From the NCBI GenBank assembly GCA_028023455.1, contig JAQFVV010012396.1:6550085-6614084 (forward strand): DNA of 64,000 nt, read 5' to 3'. The first letter of the stretch is position 1. Each line of letters starts with the position of its first letter. The translations under genes and the position numbers were made by a program. This stretch comes from Epiperipatus broadwayi (Eukaryota; Onychophora; Udeonychophora; Euonychophora; Peripatidae). Below the pieces are notes generated by a model that ran no database searches, was not told the DNA's origin, and saw only the letters and a program-made list of their open reading frames with translations. This document shows positions 12,076-24,933 of this stretch, piece after piece.

Positions 12076-13830
12076 TTTTCTGAATATGGATCTCACTCGG
12101 CAAAAAGCATTAAACTGCCTATATATACATATATTCAGCAGTTGCTTTTACTTCATTTATATTACTCAATAATATTTGTAATTTCAAACACTTTTATGTT
12201 TTTGATCTCAAGTCAATCCGCTATAATATTTATGTAGAACTGATACTAGCTCAGCAACTAGATATTTCAATATTCTCGCTTATATGTTAATTGTTGGAAC
12301 TCATGACACATTATGAATAAGAAATGTAAATAGGTGCTCTCAATGATGAATGTCAATATCCAGAACTTTAGCACTATCAGATGATATTCATTGATTACTC
12401 ATTTAATATAGATAAGTAGAGAAAAATAATAAATAATGGATTACTATTTTTATGCAAATATTAAATGTGAATGAGGATAGTAATGTGAAGATAGTTTACT
12501 AATTGCAGAACTTTATTATAAAAACAATTAAAAAAATATGTTAGTTATTTTCTGTCAAAGTAAGAATAATGATATAAAATTATTTTTAGAACACAATAGA
12601 ATTCAATACATTATTAAGTTAAAAGGTATGTAGACTTTACACAACCCATTTTTGACAAAGGTATCTCCAGCAGCCTTCACCTGACTTGTCTATTATCATT
12701 TTCCACCATTGTATTAATGTATAGATATGCATTACTATTCATTTTCTGTCCAATATTGGAAGATTAGTGGAGAAGCAGTAGTCTGTTTACTTGAAAAAAC
12801 AACAACAACAAAAAACAAAAACAAATTTTGTCTGTTGAAAAAAATTTCAAGTTTATTCAATCAAAATTCGAATCCAGATATAGATGTCACAAGTGGATCT
12901 TCTATCGCTACATTATAAAATATAGTAATATGATTCTGAATACTTACATATAACATAGTTCTTATGCACTTATACTGAATCTTCAAAACTATTTAAACTT
13001 AAAATTAAGTGAGAAGTAATTTAAAAATAAGAATTGCAGATATCCATTATTTGCAAATAGCTGAGCTCATAAATAGGATTTGCTTGAAAAAAATAGTGAT
13101 CAAACAGAGATAAAGAGCTATAGCATCTTTGCTATACAGAAAATCAATTAATTAAAAAAAATAGTATTGCAAAATCTATGATCAACAGATCTGTATCAGT
13201 TAAATGGATCATTTCCCAGATAAAAACAATGATAATGTTGATATTTGAAAAAAGTTTGGCAAAACAATTATAGAAAATAATAAAAAGACTTTGAAGAGTT
13301 CTGATTTCAGAAAATATTTGGATTTCAAAATATATATTCAAGTTAGAAAAAGCTTGTGGTGTGATTAAAATTAACAAGCTGAATAGAAAATTCTGGTTTC
13401 TATGAGTGGTTTCCATCCAAAACATTTGTTTAAACCTCAACTAAATCAGAACTAACTGATAATTAATCTTATCCAGCATTTAAGACTTTCCAAAAAAAAA
13501 AAAAGCATCCCAGTTTTAAAGTATTAAAGGACAATGTATGTTTGCTTATTGATGAACATAGACATGATGTTAAAAAAATTAAAAAATTGATTTAGAAGTG
13601 CAAATCCTTAAATACTGAGAATATTGACAAATCTGCATTAACCAATTATTTGAATGTGTGAAATAAATAATATAAATATTTTTATTGATTCGTTTGTAAT
13701 TATTTTGCTTCAGAAGTAGAAATATAGTGCTGATATGAAAATTTAAATTTTAGACAGTGTTGGAGCTCATAACAAAAATTTTGATAACATTCAGTAGTGT
13801 TACTTCTGTCCCTACACTACATCTGCTATG
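12076..13830. other. AT-rich DNA without a recognised gene
   Basis: Contains short (CAA)n and poly-A patches (12800-12830) and open stretches without recognised motifs, such as 13144-13440 on the minus strand. No splice-bounded exon is visible. Confidence 0.5.
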
Positions 13831-13842
13831 TAAACCTATGTA

Positions 13843-14089
13843 ATATAATTTTCTACTTCTTCCTATTTCTATGTATTGATTTCTACTTTAACGTATCATA
13901 CCATTTACACCTTTCTTAAACACTTTCTCAATACTTTTATTTATATCAAACTAACAATTTCATCTGTCCTGCAGTCATCATCAGAGCTCTTGACAATCCT
14001 AGTTGAGCAGAGTTGAGTTTGTCGAAACTGTTAGTTTGATATAAATAAAAGTATTGATAAAGTATTTAAGAAAGGTGTAAATGGTATGA
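13843..14089. mobile_element. 247-bp hairpin insertion with 12-bp TSD
   Basis: The 12-mer TAAACCTATGTA flanks it at 13831-13842 and 14090-14101. The two arms (about 13893-13960 and 14019-14089) are reverse complements, including the words TATCATACCATTTACACC and AACTAACA. The loop side holds a hammerhead-like core: CTGATGA on the minus strand at 13978-13984 and GTCGAAACTG on the plus strand at 14021-14030, with GACTG/CAGTC-type stem sequence near the core. No protein is encoded. The design matches the fold-back elements at 2.5 and 16.4 kb. Confidence 0.8.
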
Positions 14090-14101
14090 TAAACCTATGT
14101 A

Positions 14102-15560
14102 CCAAAAGATTTAGACATCACATTATTAGCAACTTCCTTTCAAAACATTAATAAATAAAATAATGAAAACACAATGCAAGACTTTTGAAAGAACTCAGAT
14201 AAAGCAACACATAATTTTCTTTACTTTCAGCATATATATTGGAATCTGTGAATGATAGCTCTGGACTAGAGTGAATTACTGCTCCTTTCTGAATTGTGCT
14301 AAACTTTTTGGTGACCTTGTGACTCACTATTTATTGAATTGATTTTAGACAAGTTTACATCCGAAGTGTTCGCCTCATTTGAGAACATTTATGCTTATGC
14401 CATAAATATGAATTCTAAATCTTGTGAAAAATTCAGGATTTTATTGCAAAAGTGTTAATGAAAAAAACTTCAATCACAATCTTCTCTGATAATCAGAAAA
14501 TGATAGAAATGGATTATTTGATAACTGATGAAGTAAAATGGCAAACACACATGTAACTACAATTCAAATAATGATTGAAGTAACATTACATGATTGTACT
14601 ATTTTTTTTTTTTTATAAAACTGGAAAATACAATTATATTAATGAAAATGATCAACTTTTTGAGTGTGCTTTCAAATTTAAAATAAATCATCTTTCAGCT
14701 GATTTAAAAAAAAAAAAGGAAATGGTGAAACCATAATTTAAACAATTGTTGGACTAATCATAAATTATAAAAACGTCCCTCCGCCAAACTTGAAGAAATC
14801 ATTATTTATTTTTAAAAAACTATTCCATTTTCTAAATATATTTTTAAATTTAAAAGTAAAATAAAAAAAACATTTCAGTATAGTTTAGTGACATTATATC
14901 TTCTACAGTTTAGCTCAATGGAAAAGTAATAAACTCAAAAGATAAAAAAATATTGATCAAGAGCAATTTATCATTTTTGTGCTTGAACATCACATATCTC
15001 CCAAGAAACGAATCAGTTCATTTTACATAGCTAAATTTTATTTCAAAACTTGTAACTAAAAAACCAGAATAGTAAAAGTAGATTAACATATTTTCTTCAC
15101 TTTAGCACAGACCCAGATTGCCATCTGATGATGTTAATCTATTTGACTATAAGTAAAGTAAATGGGGCATGAATTTACAAATATTGAAGCACAAATGGGG
15201 TAAAATTAATTATAAATAAAGATGAAAGTACAACATTGTGGAGATTGATGATATATCATACAGAATGGCAAGATTTATTATTGAACTAATGGATGATATA
15301 AACATATAATAACAACATTCCACTCAGGTTTACACTCTAACAAGTTCTCATTCTGATAAACAGGTAATTTTATATATATGTACAGAGCATTTACATTTTA
15401 AAATAAAACTCATGAAATTTTCAAAAAAAAAGAAAATAATTTAAAAAAAAATCCAAAGCAGAAATGTGTATGGAAGCATTCAAACACAGGAACTGACTAT
15501 TGATTAGTGAGATGAAGTAAGTTAATGAAAAAGTAAAGAGACAACTGTTGTTATAAATAC
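14102..15560. other. AT-rich DNA without a recognised gene
   Basis: Somewhat less AT-rich patches occur around 14230-14500 and 15060-15180, but none gives an open frame or motif I can name. They may be very old transposon coding sequence. Confidence 0.4.
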
Positions 15561-17093
15561 AGAATCAATAGTTTCTATTTATGGTCTTCAGAACTTGCAG
15601 TAATTTAAAAATATTTTATCAAACTTTGAAAGTAATTTGGAATGGAATTCAGTAAGAAAATGATAGATATTAAAACAGCTATACAGATAGAAGTAACAAA
15701 AAATTAGCACTTCAATAAATTTTCAACTGAGATGAAACAATGTATAAAAATATTAAAAATGAAAATATCTAAAAATGATCCACTTAGAGAAAATGAAAAT
15801 CTAGAATTTTATAAAATAATATAGAAAAGAACAAATGAAGCTATACAAAATAAAACTGCAAAATAGCAAGGAAATAAATTCTATGAAATATTATAAAAAT
15901 CTCAAAAATATATAGTAACATCCTAATATTGAAACAAAAATTATTTCTACAATAAGAAAATATGATTGTTAAAAGGGAGGTAAAAAAGATTATATTATAA
16001 AAAAGAAGAATTCTACAAAAAACTGCTTAGTAATAAAGAAAAAGAAAACAGAATAGCTCCTACAATTGTAACATCATTTGAAATGACATGTATTTTAAAT
16101 AAAGAAATGAGATATGCAATTAGAATGCAAAATCCAAAACAGAAATAATAGAATCATTATAAAAGAAGCAGTTAAAGAAATGGAAAAAATGTTGGTAAAC
16201 TTATGTACCACATATCTAAATGAAAAAGATATACCAGCTAATCAAAAGAATGCAATGCTAATCCTGATATTTAAACGTAAAAGACATTAGAGATTATAAA
16301 TGTGTTCATTTTCTATTATAAAACATCTTTAAGATCATTCCAAAGTATTTGGATTTATAACTTTATCTTTCTTATTGCATTGTCAAATCCATATAATACT
16401 AATATCACCTGTTCTTTATTACTTTTTGCAATACTTTTTTACAACCCACTATTGATAGTTTCGATTGCCTTAGCAATCTTCTTCAGAACTTCTACTTATA
16501 TTAAGATTTAGAAATATAAAAAGTTCTGAAGAAGATTGTTGGGCAATCAAAACTGTCAATAATGGGTTGTAAAAAAAATAAAGAACATAGATGATATTAA
16601 TATTATTTGGATTTATATCAGCCAAAAGAAGAAACTGGATTTAAAAATAGTTGCTGCATAACAAATTAAGTACAATTATATGAGTTGCCCTATTATAGAC
16701 TACAAAGATATTTGTTTTTAATAATTAGGGCTTTGAAAAGCAAATTATAGATCCAAGATATTAACAAATTTAAAAAAGATGTTCATCAAAATATAACAGC
16801 ATTGAAAAAATTATATTAAGTACTTTGTGGATTAAAGGAAATAAAAGATTACTTTAAAAATCTAGATTTTGAAAGTGATGTGATTATTTTCACAAAGAAT
16901 TCTTCAGAGCATGAGAAAATATTATAAAAGTTTTATCAAATACAACCAAAAAAAAAAAAAAAAGATAAATGCTAAAAAGTATTTTGAAAAAATAAAGGTT
17001 GATAGTACCATCAACAAATATTTTGGACAGAGTATTAATATAAATGAAAACATAACTGACAAAAATAATCACAAAATTAAACTTGTATAGATT
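15560..17093 (+). pseudogene. LINE (RTE-like) endonuclease-linker/RT pseudogene
   Basis: A decayed non-LTR retrotransposon on the plus strand. Recognisable parts are IIKEAVKEMEKMLVNL...NQKNAMLILIFKR (16150-16275, the start of the RT domain), DYKCV and YLDL (about 16290-16358), QPKEETGFKNS (16618-16655), and the catalytic-box region degraded to DFESDVIIFTKNSSEHEKIL (16865-16925). A thumb piece follows with KVDSTINKYFGQSININENITDKN (about 16996-17065). Many stops and frameshifts and several poly-A runs mark it as dead. It is split by the hairpin element 16360-16603: removing that element and one TSD copy restores a continuous local frame through the junction. The same kind of LINE lies at 21.8-27.3 kb on the other strand. 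Confidence 0.75.
16360..16603. mobile_element. 244-bp hairpin insertion with 14-bp TSD inside a LINE
   Basis: TATTTGGATTTATA occurs at 16346-16359 and 16604-16617. The arms (about 16386-16487 and 16526-16614) are reverse complements. Each arm carries a hammerhead-like core: CTGAAGA, then a GATTGC/GCAATC stem, then GAAAC on the minus strand (16458-16486). The plus-strand copy (16526-16548) has AAAAC in place of GAAAC. Position 7 of the hammerhead core is variable, so CTGAAGA is allowed, but an unpaired A at the base of stem II is unusual. Part of the TSD sequence is itself repeated inverted inside the left arm. Confidence 0.82.
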
Positions 17094-17139
17094 TCTTTTA
17101 TTAGAAATAATAATTAAACAAAATATATGTGTGCTTGTA

Positions 17140-17345
17140 AAAAAAAAGGTTCAATGTAATTAGAATGGATTTGAACTCAGACTTTCAAGCTCCCAACAGC
17201 TATCCACTCCATCTTATACAACTGATATGCATAACCACATACATGTGAAAAAGTTAAATGACCTCCAATATATGTATTTTATGCTGAACCAGCATTCATC
17301 ACTTGGTCCAGATCATCTCCCACTCATATATATATATATATATAT
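17140..17345 (-). repeat. Family A copy, hammerhead segment (truncated)
   Basis: About 200 bp of the family A monomer in minus orientation, running from the B-box-like end (17165-17175) to a (TA)n tract at 17328-17347. The hammerhead-like motif is damaged: the first core base is G instead of C, and the GAAA box has become AAAA. Confidence 0.75.
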
Positions 17346-18740
17346 ATTATAACGGTCAGAGAATAAGTGGAAGTTGCAGTTTTACTGTATCTGTGCTACA
17401 GGGCACCACCAGTCCATTTGAACCTGGAAAATTTATAGAGTAGGCAGATACACACTGTTAAGATCCAATTTTTATATATATTTTTGTTCTGACCATCAGC
17501 CCAAGTCACTAGCTGAGTGAGTAGCAGAGATTTAAAACATTTTTATAAGTTTTAATAAAGATTTATATTCTCAAAATATATTAATATTTAAAAAAATAAA
17601 ATAAGCCACTGCCAGTAATTAACACACAAAACATTTATTAACGCACATATAAATAAAATTGAGGAATAAAATTTCTTTAGATTTTAATATTAATTTTTAA
17701 ATTTAAATTATTATTTTAAACTATTCACACAGATGGACATTTTAATAAAATTTTACTTTAGAATGTTGAGTATAGATAGGCACATAGATTACTCAGTTAA
17801 AAACATTTCAAAATAAACATAAACAATCAAAATATAAAGTCATTGATGTAATTGCAGAGGAAAATTTACAAGAAACCCAATGGCATTCATCATAAGATGC
17901 CGCATTGACACCAATAACTAAAAAGACACTCGAATAAATACATTTTTAGATATTCAACATGAGATATATTTACCGAATATCTATATATTTTAATCAAATA
18001 TGAAAATTAAAAACATAATTAAATGTTAATGAATCCATGCAGCCATCTATACCCAACTTAAATTTAATGCATTTAATTAACACATAACACACAAAAAAGA
18101 GAGAAATGGAAATGATTGCTTAAACAGATGTATAATTTTTTTTTTTTTACTAATAATTGATTTGAAAAGTCAGATTAAAGTTCATTTTTAAAAAAATTAG
18201 GTTTAGCTTATCAAATCTTGAAAGTTCTTAATTATTTTTTAAAAATTTTTCAGTTATATCTCTTACAGTAGAAGAGTCCCAGTTCCTGGTGTCAATTCCC
18301 ACAAAGTCTTTATTTGAAGACCAGTCTATCTGAAGGTGGCCTTAGCTGGTTCAATCCTGATATTATTTTATTTTATTGCAGAATCCATGATTCGGGTCTG
18401 CAACAGTACCATTCATAATTCAACAGTTATTTCATTTGAAATAAGTGAGAGAGGGTGACAAGTGTGTCTTATCGCCATTCTCACAAAATCAAGCTGGAAC
18501 TGTCCTTAATTTTAATATTTTTCTTTTTATACACATTGTCCGGATTCACTGAACAATCAATCATTTTCATTAGGGTCCAGGCGCTGGTTTTCTGCTTCTA
18601 TTGGACATTCTGCTTCAGAGCGGGAAACAATCTTTAATTTTTATCTATATCTTTCATCTGACTTTTTAATTATATAAGATCCCCAAGGGCTAGTTTGCTT
18701 TTCGATAATTAATAACACAATCATTTCCATTTTGAGATTT
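17345..18740 (+). repeat. Unclassified repeat family C, copy 1
   Basis: Homologous in the reverse direction to 23.6-26.04 kb. Shared landmarks, in order, are CAGGGCACCACC (17400), AAGCCACTGCCAG (17605), GAATCCATGCAGCCAT (18030), CAATTCCCAC (18293), TTTATTGCAG (18373) and CCCAAGGGCTAGTTT (18682). No clear coding capacity or terminal repeat is visible. Moderate GC patches separated by poly-A and poly-T suggest an old, possibly LTR-like or non-autonomous element. This copy lacks part of what copy 2 has between the second and third landmarks. Confidence 0.65.
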
Positions 18741-19039
18741 CAGGAATTAATTAATAACTGTTTTTATTTTTACTTACGTTACTTTTTTCTAAAATATTTC
18801 ATATTTAGATCCATTATCTTTTTTTTTATTATAAAAAAGTACATTCAAATACTTTTTTTTTTTAAATTTTATTTAAAAAAGAAATACTTTTAAAGTTTTG
18901 CATCTGTGCAAATATATATACATACATTGAACAACTCTTTTTAATTTTAGCTTTTAGTTTTTTTATTTACGAACTTTAAAAAGTTTTTATTCTAATTTTA
19001 AATTAATGTAACAGCATATTATATACCTTTACAAAATAT

Positions 19040-19550
19040 ATATAATCAGTGCTCAGTTTATATTAAGATAGCAAATCTTCAAACTTTAATGGACAAGCTT
19101 CAATTTTCTCCACTCTTCAGCCATCCATAAATCTGATGATGGAATGCTCGAAGCTCTTGATGAAGCCAATATTGACTTTAAATCATTCTGACCCCTCATG
19201 TATAGGACCTTAATAAGTCCATTTTAAATATGTAGAAGAAGAATGAGCAGATTACAGGCTGAATATGCAATATTTAAATTTAAATATATTGTCTATCCCT
19301 CTTCTATGTATTTAAAATGGATATATTAAGTTTCTATACGTAAGGGATCAGAGTGACATAAAGTCAACATTGGTATGACAATAAGATTGGCATCAATAAA
19401 GTCTTTGCACATTCCATCATCAGATTTTCAATGATATGAATGATTGAAGAATTGGAGAGAGGAAAGACTGAAGCTTGTCCATTACAGTTTGAAGATTTGC
19501 TGTCTTAATATAAAGTGAGTGCTGATTATACTTGTATTTAAATATATATA
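19040..19550. repeat. Family A inverted pair (head-to-head)
   Basis: The left arm (about 19040-19265) is family A in reverse and the right arm (about 19275-19545) is family A forward. Both cover the part with GACATAAAGTCAACAT and CTTGTCCATTA. A short AT spacer (ATTTAAATTTAAAT) sits at the centre. Both arms end at the (TA)n-prone point before the hammerhead segment, so neither has the ribozyme motif. Confidence 0.75.
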
Positions 19551-21790
19551 TATATAAGTCGAATAAATGCATTTTACTATTACTTACTTGTGTATCTGAG
19601 ACTTGGTCACATAATAGGCAGCAAAATATAGAGAAACTTATAGTAGGATTAACAAGAAGAGATCAAAAGTGAAATACATGAATGAGAGAATATATAGATA
19701 TCACTGATATCATAGAAATAATTAAAAAATTGAAATGGAAATGGACTGGAGTCAATGCTAAAAGTGATAATAGTAAATGGCAACTTAAGTCTTGAACTAG
19801 AACTAAGAGATTATACAAGATTAAGAAAGAAATTACATATGAGATGGGCAAATATGATAAGAAAGTTTGCTACAATGATATACAGAAGTTATACAACAGA
19901 GAACAAGAATGAGTTCAAAAAAACTGTCTAGCAAAGTAATAATAATAGCCTAAAATGATGATGGTTATGGTGATGGGTATTTTAAACCATTATTTTTATA
20001 AGTTTTAAGTATATTTTTGGCATTCCTTTATTTATTTTACGTTTATAAATAAATACATGTGCAGTATAATAAGTAATCATACAGATGTTAATATATAAAA
20101 GTACAGCCATTCTGCTGCAGCCTCATTTAAACATTTGTAGCATGACTCCTATGGGAATTTGATTTAGTATTGGTTATGCATTCACTTTCACCACGCTTTC
20201 ATGCTGTTTGTAATTAAAATAATTACATTTTTAAATCTTAGCAGCTTAAAAAGATTCTTCCATTGGATCATACTTAGGTATATATATATATAAAAAAAAA
20301 CATTTGTCATGAAACAAATGTAATCAATCGTTAATGTAGAAACAAATAAAAATAAAATATTGTTGTATGCGATATTTAAAAAGAATTTTATTAAAACTTC
20401 CAGCAAAATGATTTTCCTCATTTAATAGATGATACATTAAAGTTAGGATATATAAGCATTAAATAATTAGAGAAAAATTAAAATTCTAATCATTAAATGA
20501 AGTATGATATAATGGAAATGTCTAAGTGAAGCAAAACTTCAAAACAATGAAATTTAACGCTAGAGTAATTTTCGATTATTTTATTGTATAAAAAATAATT
20601 TTACGTTAACGACAATTTATTTGTGTGTATTTCATATAATAAAGACTTTCCTGCTAGAGAAAACTACTAATATTTAAAGAACACATTTAAATTAAAGTTT
20701 TAATACACACACGCGGGGCCTAAAGTTGTAACGACTATCAGAGCATCCCTAGCCATGCCCACAACTTCTCTATTGGTAAATCTTTGAAATGTTCTAAGGT
20801 TCTAATCAGGCTAAGAATTTTCTTTTAGATAGAAGCTCATAGACAAACCTATCAGCTATCCAATAATTGGTCAGTAAATGGATATTTAATTATTTTTAAC
20901 TAGAAGGCTAAACAAGAATTAGGAGATATTGGAAACACGATTTTAAAAGCTATTTTTTACCCATATAAACAAACATAGATGCAGAATTAGTAGAATATAT
21001 TATTAGTATTTATTTAAGAAAACATATATTTTAATCTTTAAAAGGTTAAAAATAGTAGAATATTATATACAGCTTCTAATCATCATCTTGAAAGACAGAA
21101 TGTTTAAATTAATTGATAAATTTCGAATTTAAGTAGAATTGTATATATATATGAATTTACTTTTTTTTAATCGCCTGAACACAAAATTATAAAATTTAAA
21201 CTTGATTATAAATGTAAATTTTACACAGAATAGTGTTTCAAATAATGCAAATTGAGACACGTTTTTTTTTTTTTTAATAAAGATTAATGTTAATAATACA
21301 TCTGGTAAATTTGAATAATTTATATATATATAACACAGTTTTAATCTCACATATATTGTTTTTAAATTTTAATATTTTATTTATTTACAAAGTAGCTGTG
21401 GAATTTTTTTATTATTAAAATTAATTACAAATCCAGTTTTTTTTCATGAGGTAATAGTTAATAAAAATACAAAATTATTCAATCAATTTTTTCGAAGGTC
21501 ATGAACCATTTAAGTATTTAAGTGACATAAGTGAGCACAATAAATTCATGTGATGACTAAACTGAGATTATCCAGGAATCTTTTAGCTTCTGAGTTTGCC
21601 AGAATTGTTAATGCAATTAACAAGAGCAGGTTTCATACAATAATGTAATAATTCAAGTTTGTCACTAAGAAGATCATATGGTCTCCAAACCCCAGATGTA
21701 ACTCAGGGAATTTTAGCTTTCGAATTCGTCATCACTATACCAAACCATGCAGTAATTGCAGTTTAAAATTATCTCACTAATGATTACAAA
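19551..21790. other. AT-rich DNA without a recognised gene
   Basis: Short (TA)n tracts at 19543-19556, 20281-20292 and 21142-21152, plus poly-T runs. A GC-containing patch around 20710-20830 has no recognised content. Confidence 0.5.
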
Positions 21791-22048
21791 TTAATATTTT
21801 ATTTATTTATTAAAAAGTACCTTTTTATATAGTAATCTTCTGCTGCATTCCATCCAATTTGTAATTTTATGATTAATTTCATCCATTATGCTTCCATCTG
21901 TGTTAATAATCTGACTAAGATATTTGTAGGTCGTAACTTCTAATTCATGATTATTAATATTTATTTTCTTCTTCCAAAAATATTTATTTAACATAAATTT
22001 TTTAAATAATTATTTGTAGTTCCATTTCTTATATTCACATTACATTTC

Positions 22049-22117
22049 AATAAACATCACATGACCACCACCTCTTATGCTTGTGTATAACTGTTTAGTG
22101 AGTTTTGCCTGTTTTAA
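22049..22117 (-). mobile_element. 69-bp family B mini-insertion with 13-bp TSD
   Basis: CACATTACATTTC occurs at 22036-22048 and 22118-22130, flanking exactly 69 bp. Read on the minus strand the insert begins TTAAAACAGGCAAAACTC and ends GTCATGTGATGTTTATT, the two ends of the 812-bp family B element at 2.5 kb, with the arms and ribozyme missing. It lies in the RT catalytic region of the minus-strand LINE. It is either a deletion derivative or an abortive reverse transcript. Confidence 0.82.
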
Positions 22118-24309
22118 CACATTACATTTCCTGAAATTCTGAAACATTATTTGCAAAAATGACCACATTATCTTCCACTAAATCTAGATAATTAAATAAT
22201 TTCTACATATTTTTACTGCTTTAGATTTTTATTTTAATCCCCAACATACTTCTTATAAAATTGCAGTGAAGAAATGTTTTGGCAATCATCCTGCCATATA
22301 TCATTCTCAGTGTTAATGTTTTTTATTTTATAAAATGTAATTTAATCATTGCCACTGATAGTATCCTGGATTTATATCTTGATGATTTAATGCACTGGTG
22401 CATAAGCTTTTTATGCTTGCAAGCCCCATACTCAGACTGAAATTTTATGTGACCCATTATGTTGTTATCATCCTATTATAAGCAAATAAGGATAATAATG
22501 ATAAAAGATGTTTTACAATATACAAATATATATCTTCTTCCTTACTACAACTGAATATTTTCTGCCTTATTATTTTTACCAATTTCTGAATATTTGGTTT
22601 TTATTATTCATTTATCCATTAAAAATTTTAACTTTTATCATGTACCTAAAAACGAGAAGCAGGGTTAAAAAATATTTAATTGTAAACCTTGTGACAAAAA
22701 ATAAATGATAAAGGTATAATACTTTATTCTTAGTAGATCTGCTGAATTGTAGCAATTATAACACTTTTAGCTTGTTTTAGAAAATGTGTACTGCCATGCA
22801 TCAATGTTAGGAGAATACTAGCACAAAGCAGAAAACTCAGAGTGAACAAGAGAAATGAGAGCAATATAAGTGAAGTGCCATTATGATGTGCTGTTTATAC
22901 AAAGCAGATTGGAATATAAAAAAGCAAGTGTTTAAACACAAAAGTGGTCAAACACACAATAATGAGTTGAGCAGTTTTGACATATTTTTTAATAGTGTTT
23001 AGGTTTTTGTTTTTTCAATTAAAAATTTATTATCCAACATGAGAACTTCTCAAAATTTTCATGACCCTCAATTTTTTTGTTGATCCTTCCTATAATTTTT
23101 CTCATTACTTGGATATGATCACCTATGCTAAAATCTCTTTTAAATGTACTTTATTATTTTGTTTGGTTAGAATTTGCACTGTAGGTAAGTTGTAATTATC
23201 TTGGTAAAGATGTTGTATAGAACTGATAGATCTATAATATCTAATATTTTCTTTATTCTCTTTCTTAAATATCAATATAATTGCTATATTCATCCAATCA
23301 TCACTTAGACATTTGATATATGGTTTTATCAACAATTTTTCTATTTCTTCAACTGCTTCTTTTAAAATATCAATATAGGTCATTCATTTACTGGAACTTT
23401 TGTCTTCTTCACAGATTTAATTGCATGTCTTTCCTATTGAATTTAAAATATTTGGCAATTCAGATATAGTAAATATAGTGTAATGGGCACACATGCTGTT
23501 ACATTCTAATAAATAAAATTAAAAATAAAAAGTTTGCAAATAAAAATTTGCTTTTAAAAATTGAAAATTAAGTCATCTAAACTTGTATATATATAAAATC
23601 ACACAGATGGAAAATTATTAAAAGAAAACTTTATTAAAAAAAAAAAAAGTATTTTAAAACTAAATTTTCAGAAAAAAAAAGATTTAAAGATGGAAGTATA
23701 TCTTTAAGAATGTATATAATTTAATTAATGCTATTGTGTAAAATGGAAATGATTATTTTCAATTAGTTAAAGTAAACTAGCCCTTGGGCATCTCAAAATT
23801 TATAAGTAAAGGTGAGATAGAAGAGAAAAAAACAATAGGAACAGAATAGCCAATAAAAGTAATCCCTCAGGAAACGGATCTCAGCAAAAGGATCATCATT
23901 ATCATGACGTAATGTTGAGTTAATCTGCAAATTTAATTAAAAAGAAAAAAATGGAAATAAAATATTAGGTGTGTTATATGTGTTAGGGCAGGGAAAGTAG
24001 ACACACTTTCAGTCCCTTCAGTTATTCCAAAAGAAGAAATGAAATTCGTCTTCCTATATTGCGGACCACAGGACATCAGGGCCCTGCAATAAAATACCAG
24101 CTACAATAAAGGACCAATGGTTAACTGCATACCGATCTCCTCAGGACGTCGTGGGAATTAACACCTTCCAAATTACAAGCAACTAGAAAATACGGACTTT
24201 TTAAAACAGTAAGAACTCTAACTAGTGAACTTTAATTGTACAACTTTCCAGTATTTAAATAGAAATTCCTATCTGACCAAACCAAATCATATATTAATAA
24301 TTATTTTTA

Positions 24310-24933
24310 GTAAATTGTTACATTTTCATTTACCATTGTCAAACTTCCTCCACTCACAACTTTGACGCCATCCATTTCAGATAAATACACTAATGATTAT
24401 TACTAATCATTTTTGAACCTAGAGATTATCTCTAGCACAGATATAAACTTTAAACCTGAGTTAAAGATTAATATATCTGATTTATGAAATTTATTTACAC
24501 ACACAGAGTTATTCATTCTTTTCAAATTCATATAAATAAAGATATAATAAAAGACAAATGACCCCCAAGATGCATTTTATGCTGAACCAGCACTCATCAG
24601 TTGGCCCAGGTCACTATCTATCATATATATCTTGATTATATGCAAAGTATTTATCTATCTAGAGTAAATTGTTACATTTTCATTTACCATTGTCAAACTT
24701 CCTCTACTCACAACTTTGACGCCATCCATTTCAGATAAATACCCTAATGATTATTACTAATCATTTTCGAAACTAGAAATTATCTCTAGCACAGATATAA
24801 ACTTTAAACCTGTTAAAGATTATACATGAGAGATAGTGACCTGGGCCAACTGATGAGTGCTGGTTCAGTATGAAATGCATCTTGGGGGTCATGTCTTTTA
24901 TTATATCTTTATTTATATGAATTTGAAAAGAAT
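24310..24933. repeat. Family A variant: direct repeat interleaved with inverted hammerhead arms
   Basis: A ~155-bp segment starting GTAAATTGTTACATTTTC occurs at 24310-24470 and again at 24664-24822, period 354 bp, nearly identical. Inverted arms lie between and after the two copies: 24515-24632 (minus) and 24828-24933 (plus), about 106-118 bp each. The order is repeat, minus arm, repeat, plus arm. The plus arm has an intact hammerhead motif; the minus arm has the same motif with GAAA changed to AAAA. Confidence 0.8.
24837..24891 (+). ncRNA. Intact-looking type I hammerhead ribozyme motif, family A
   Basis: Core CTGATGA is at 24850-24856 and GAAA at 24872-24875. Stem II is GTGCTG (24857-24862) with CAGTAT (24866-24871), six pairs including two wobbles, and a GTT loop. 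Stem III is only A-T and T-A (24875-24876 with 24879-24880) around a two-base loop, with C24881 in the cleavage position after U. Stem I pairs CCAA (24846-24849) with TTGG (24882-24885). After an internal loop (TGGG/G), TGACC (24837-24841) pairs with GGTCA (24887-24891). Every conserved core base is present. Very short stem III helices are known from PLE-type and satellite hammerheads, which act as dimers. Confidence 0.7.
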
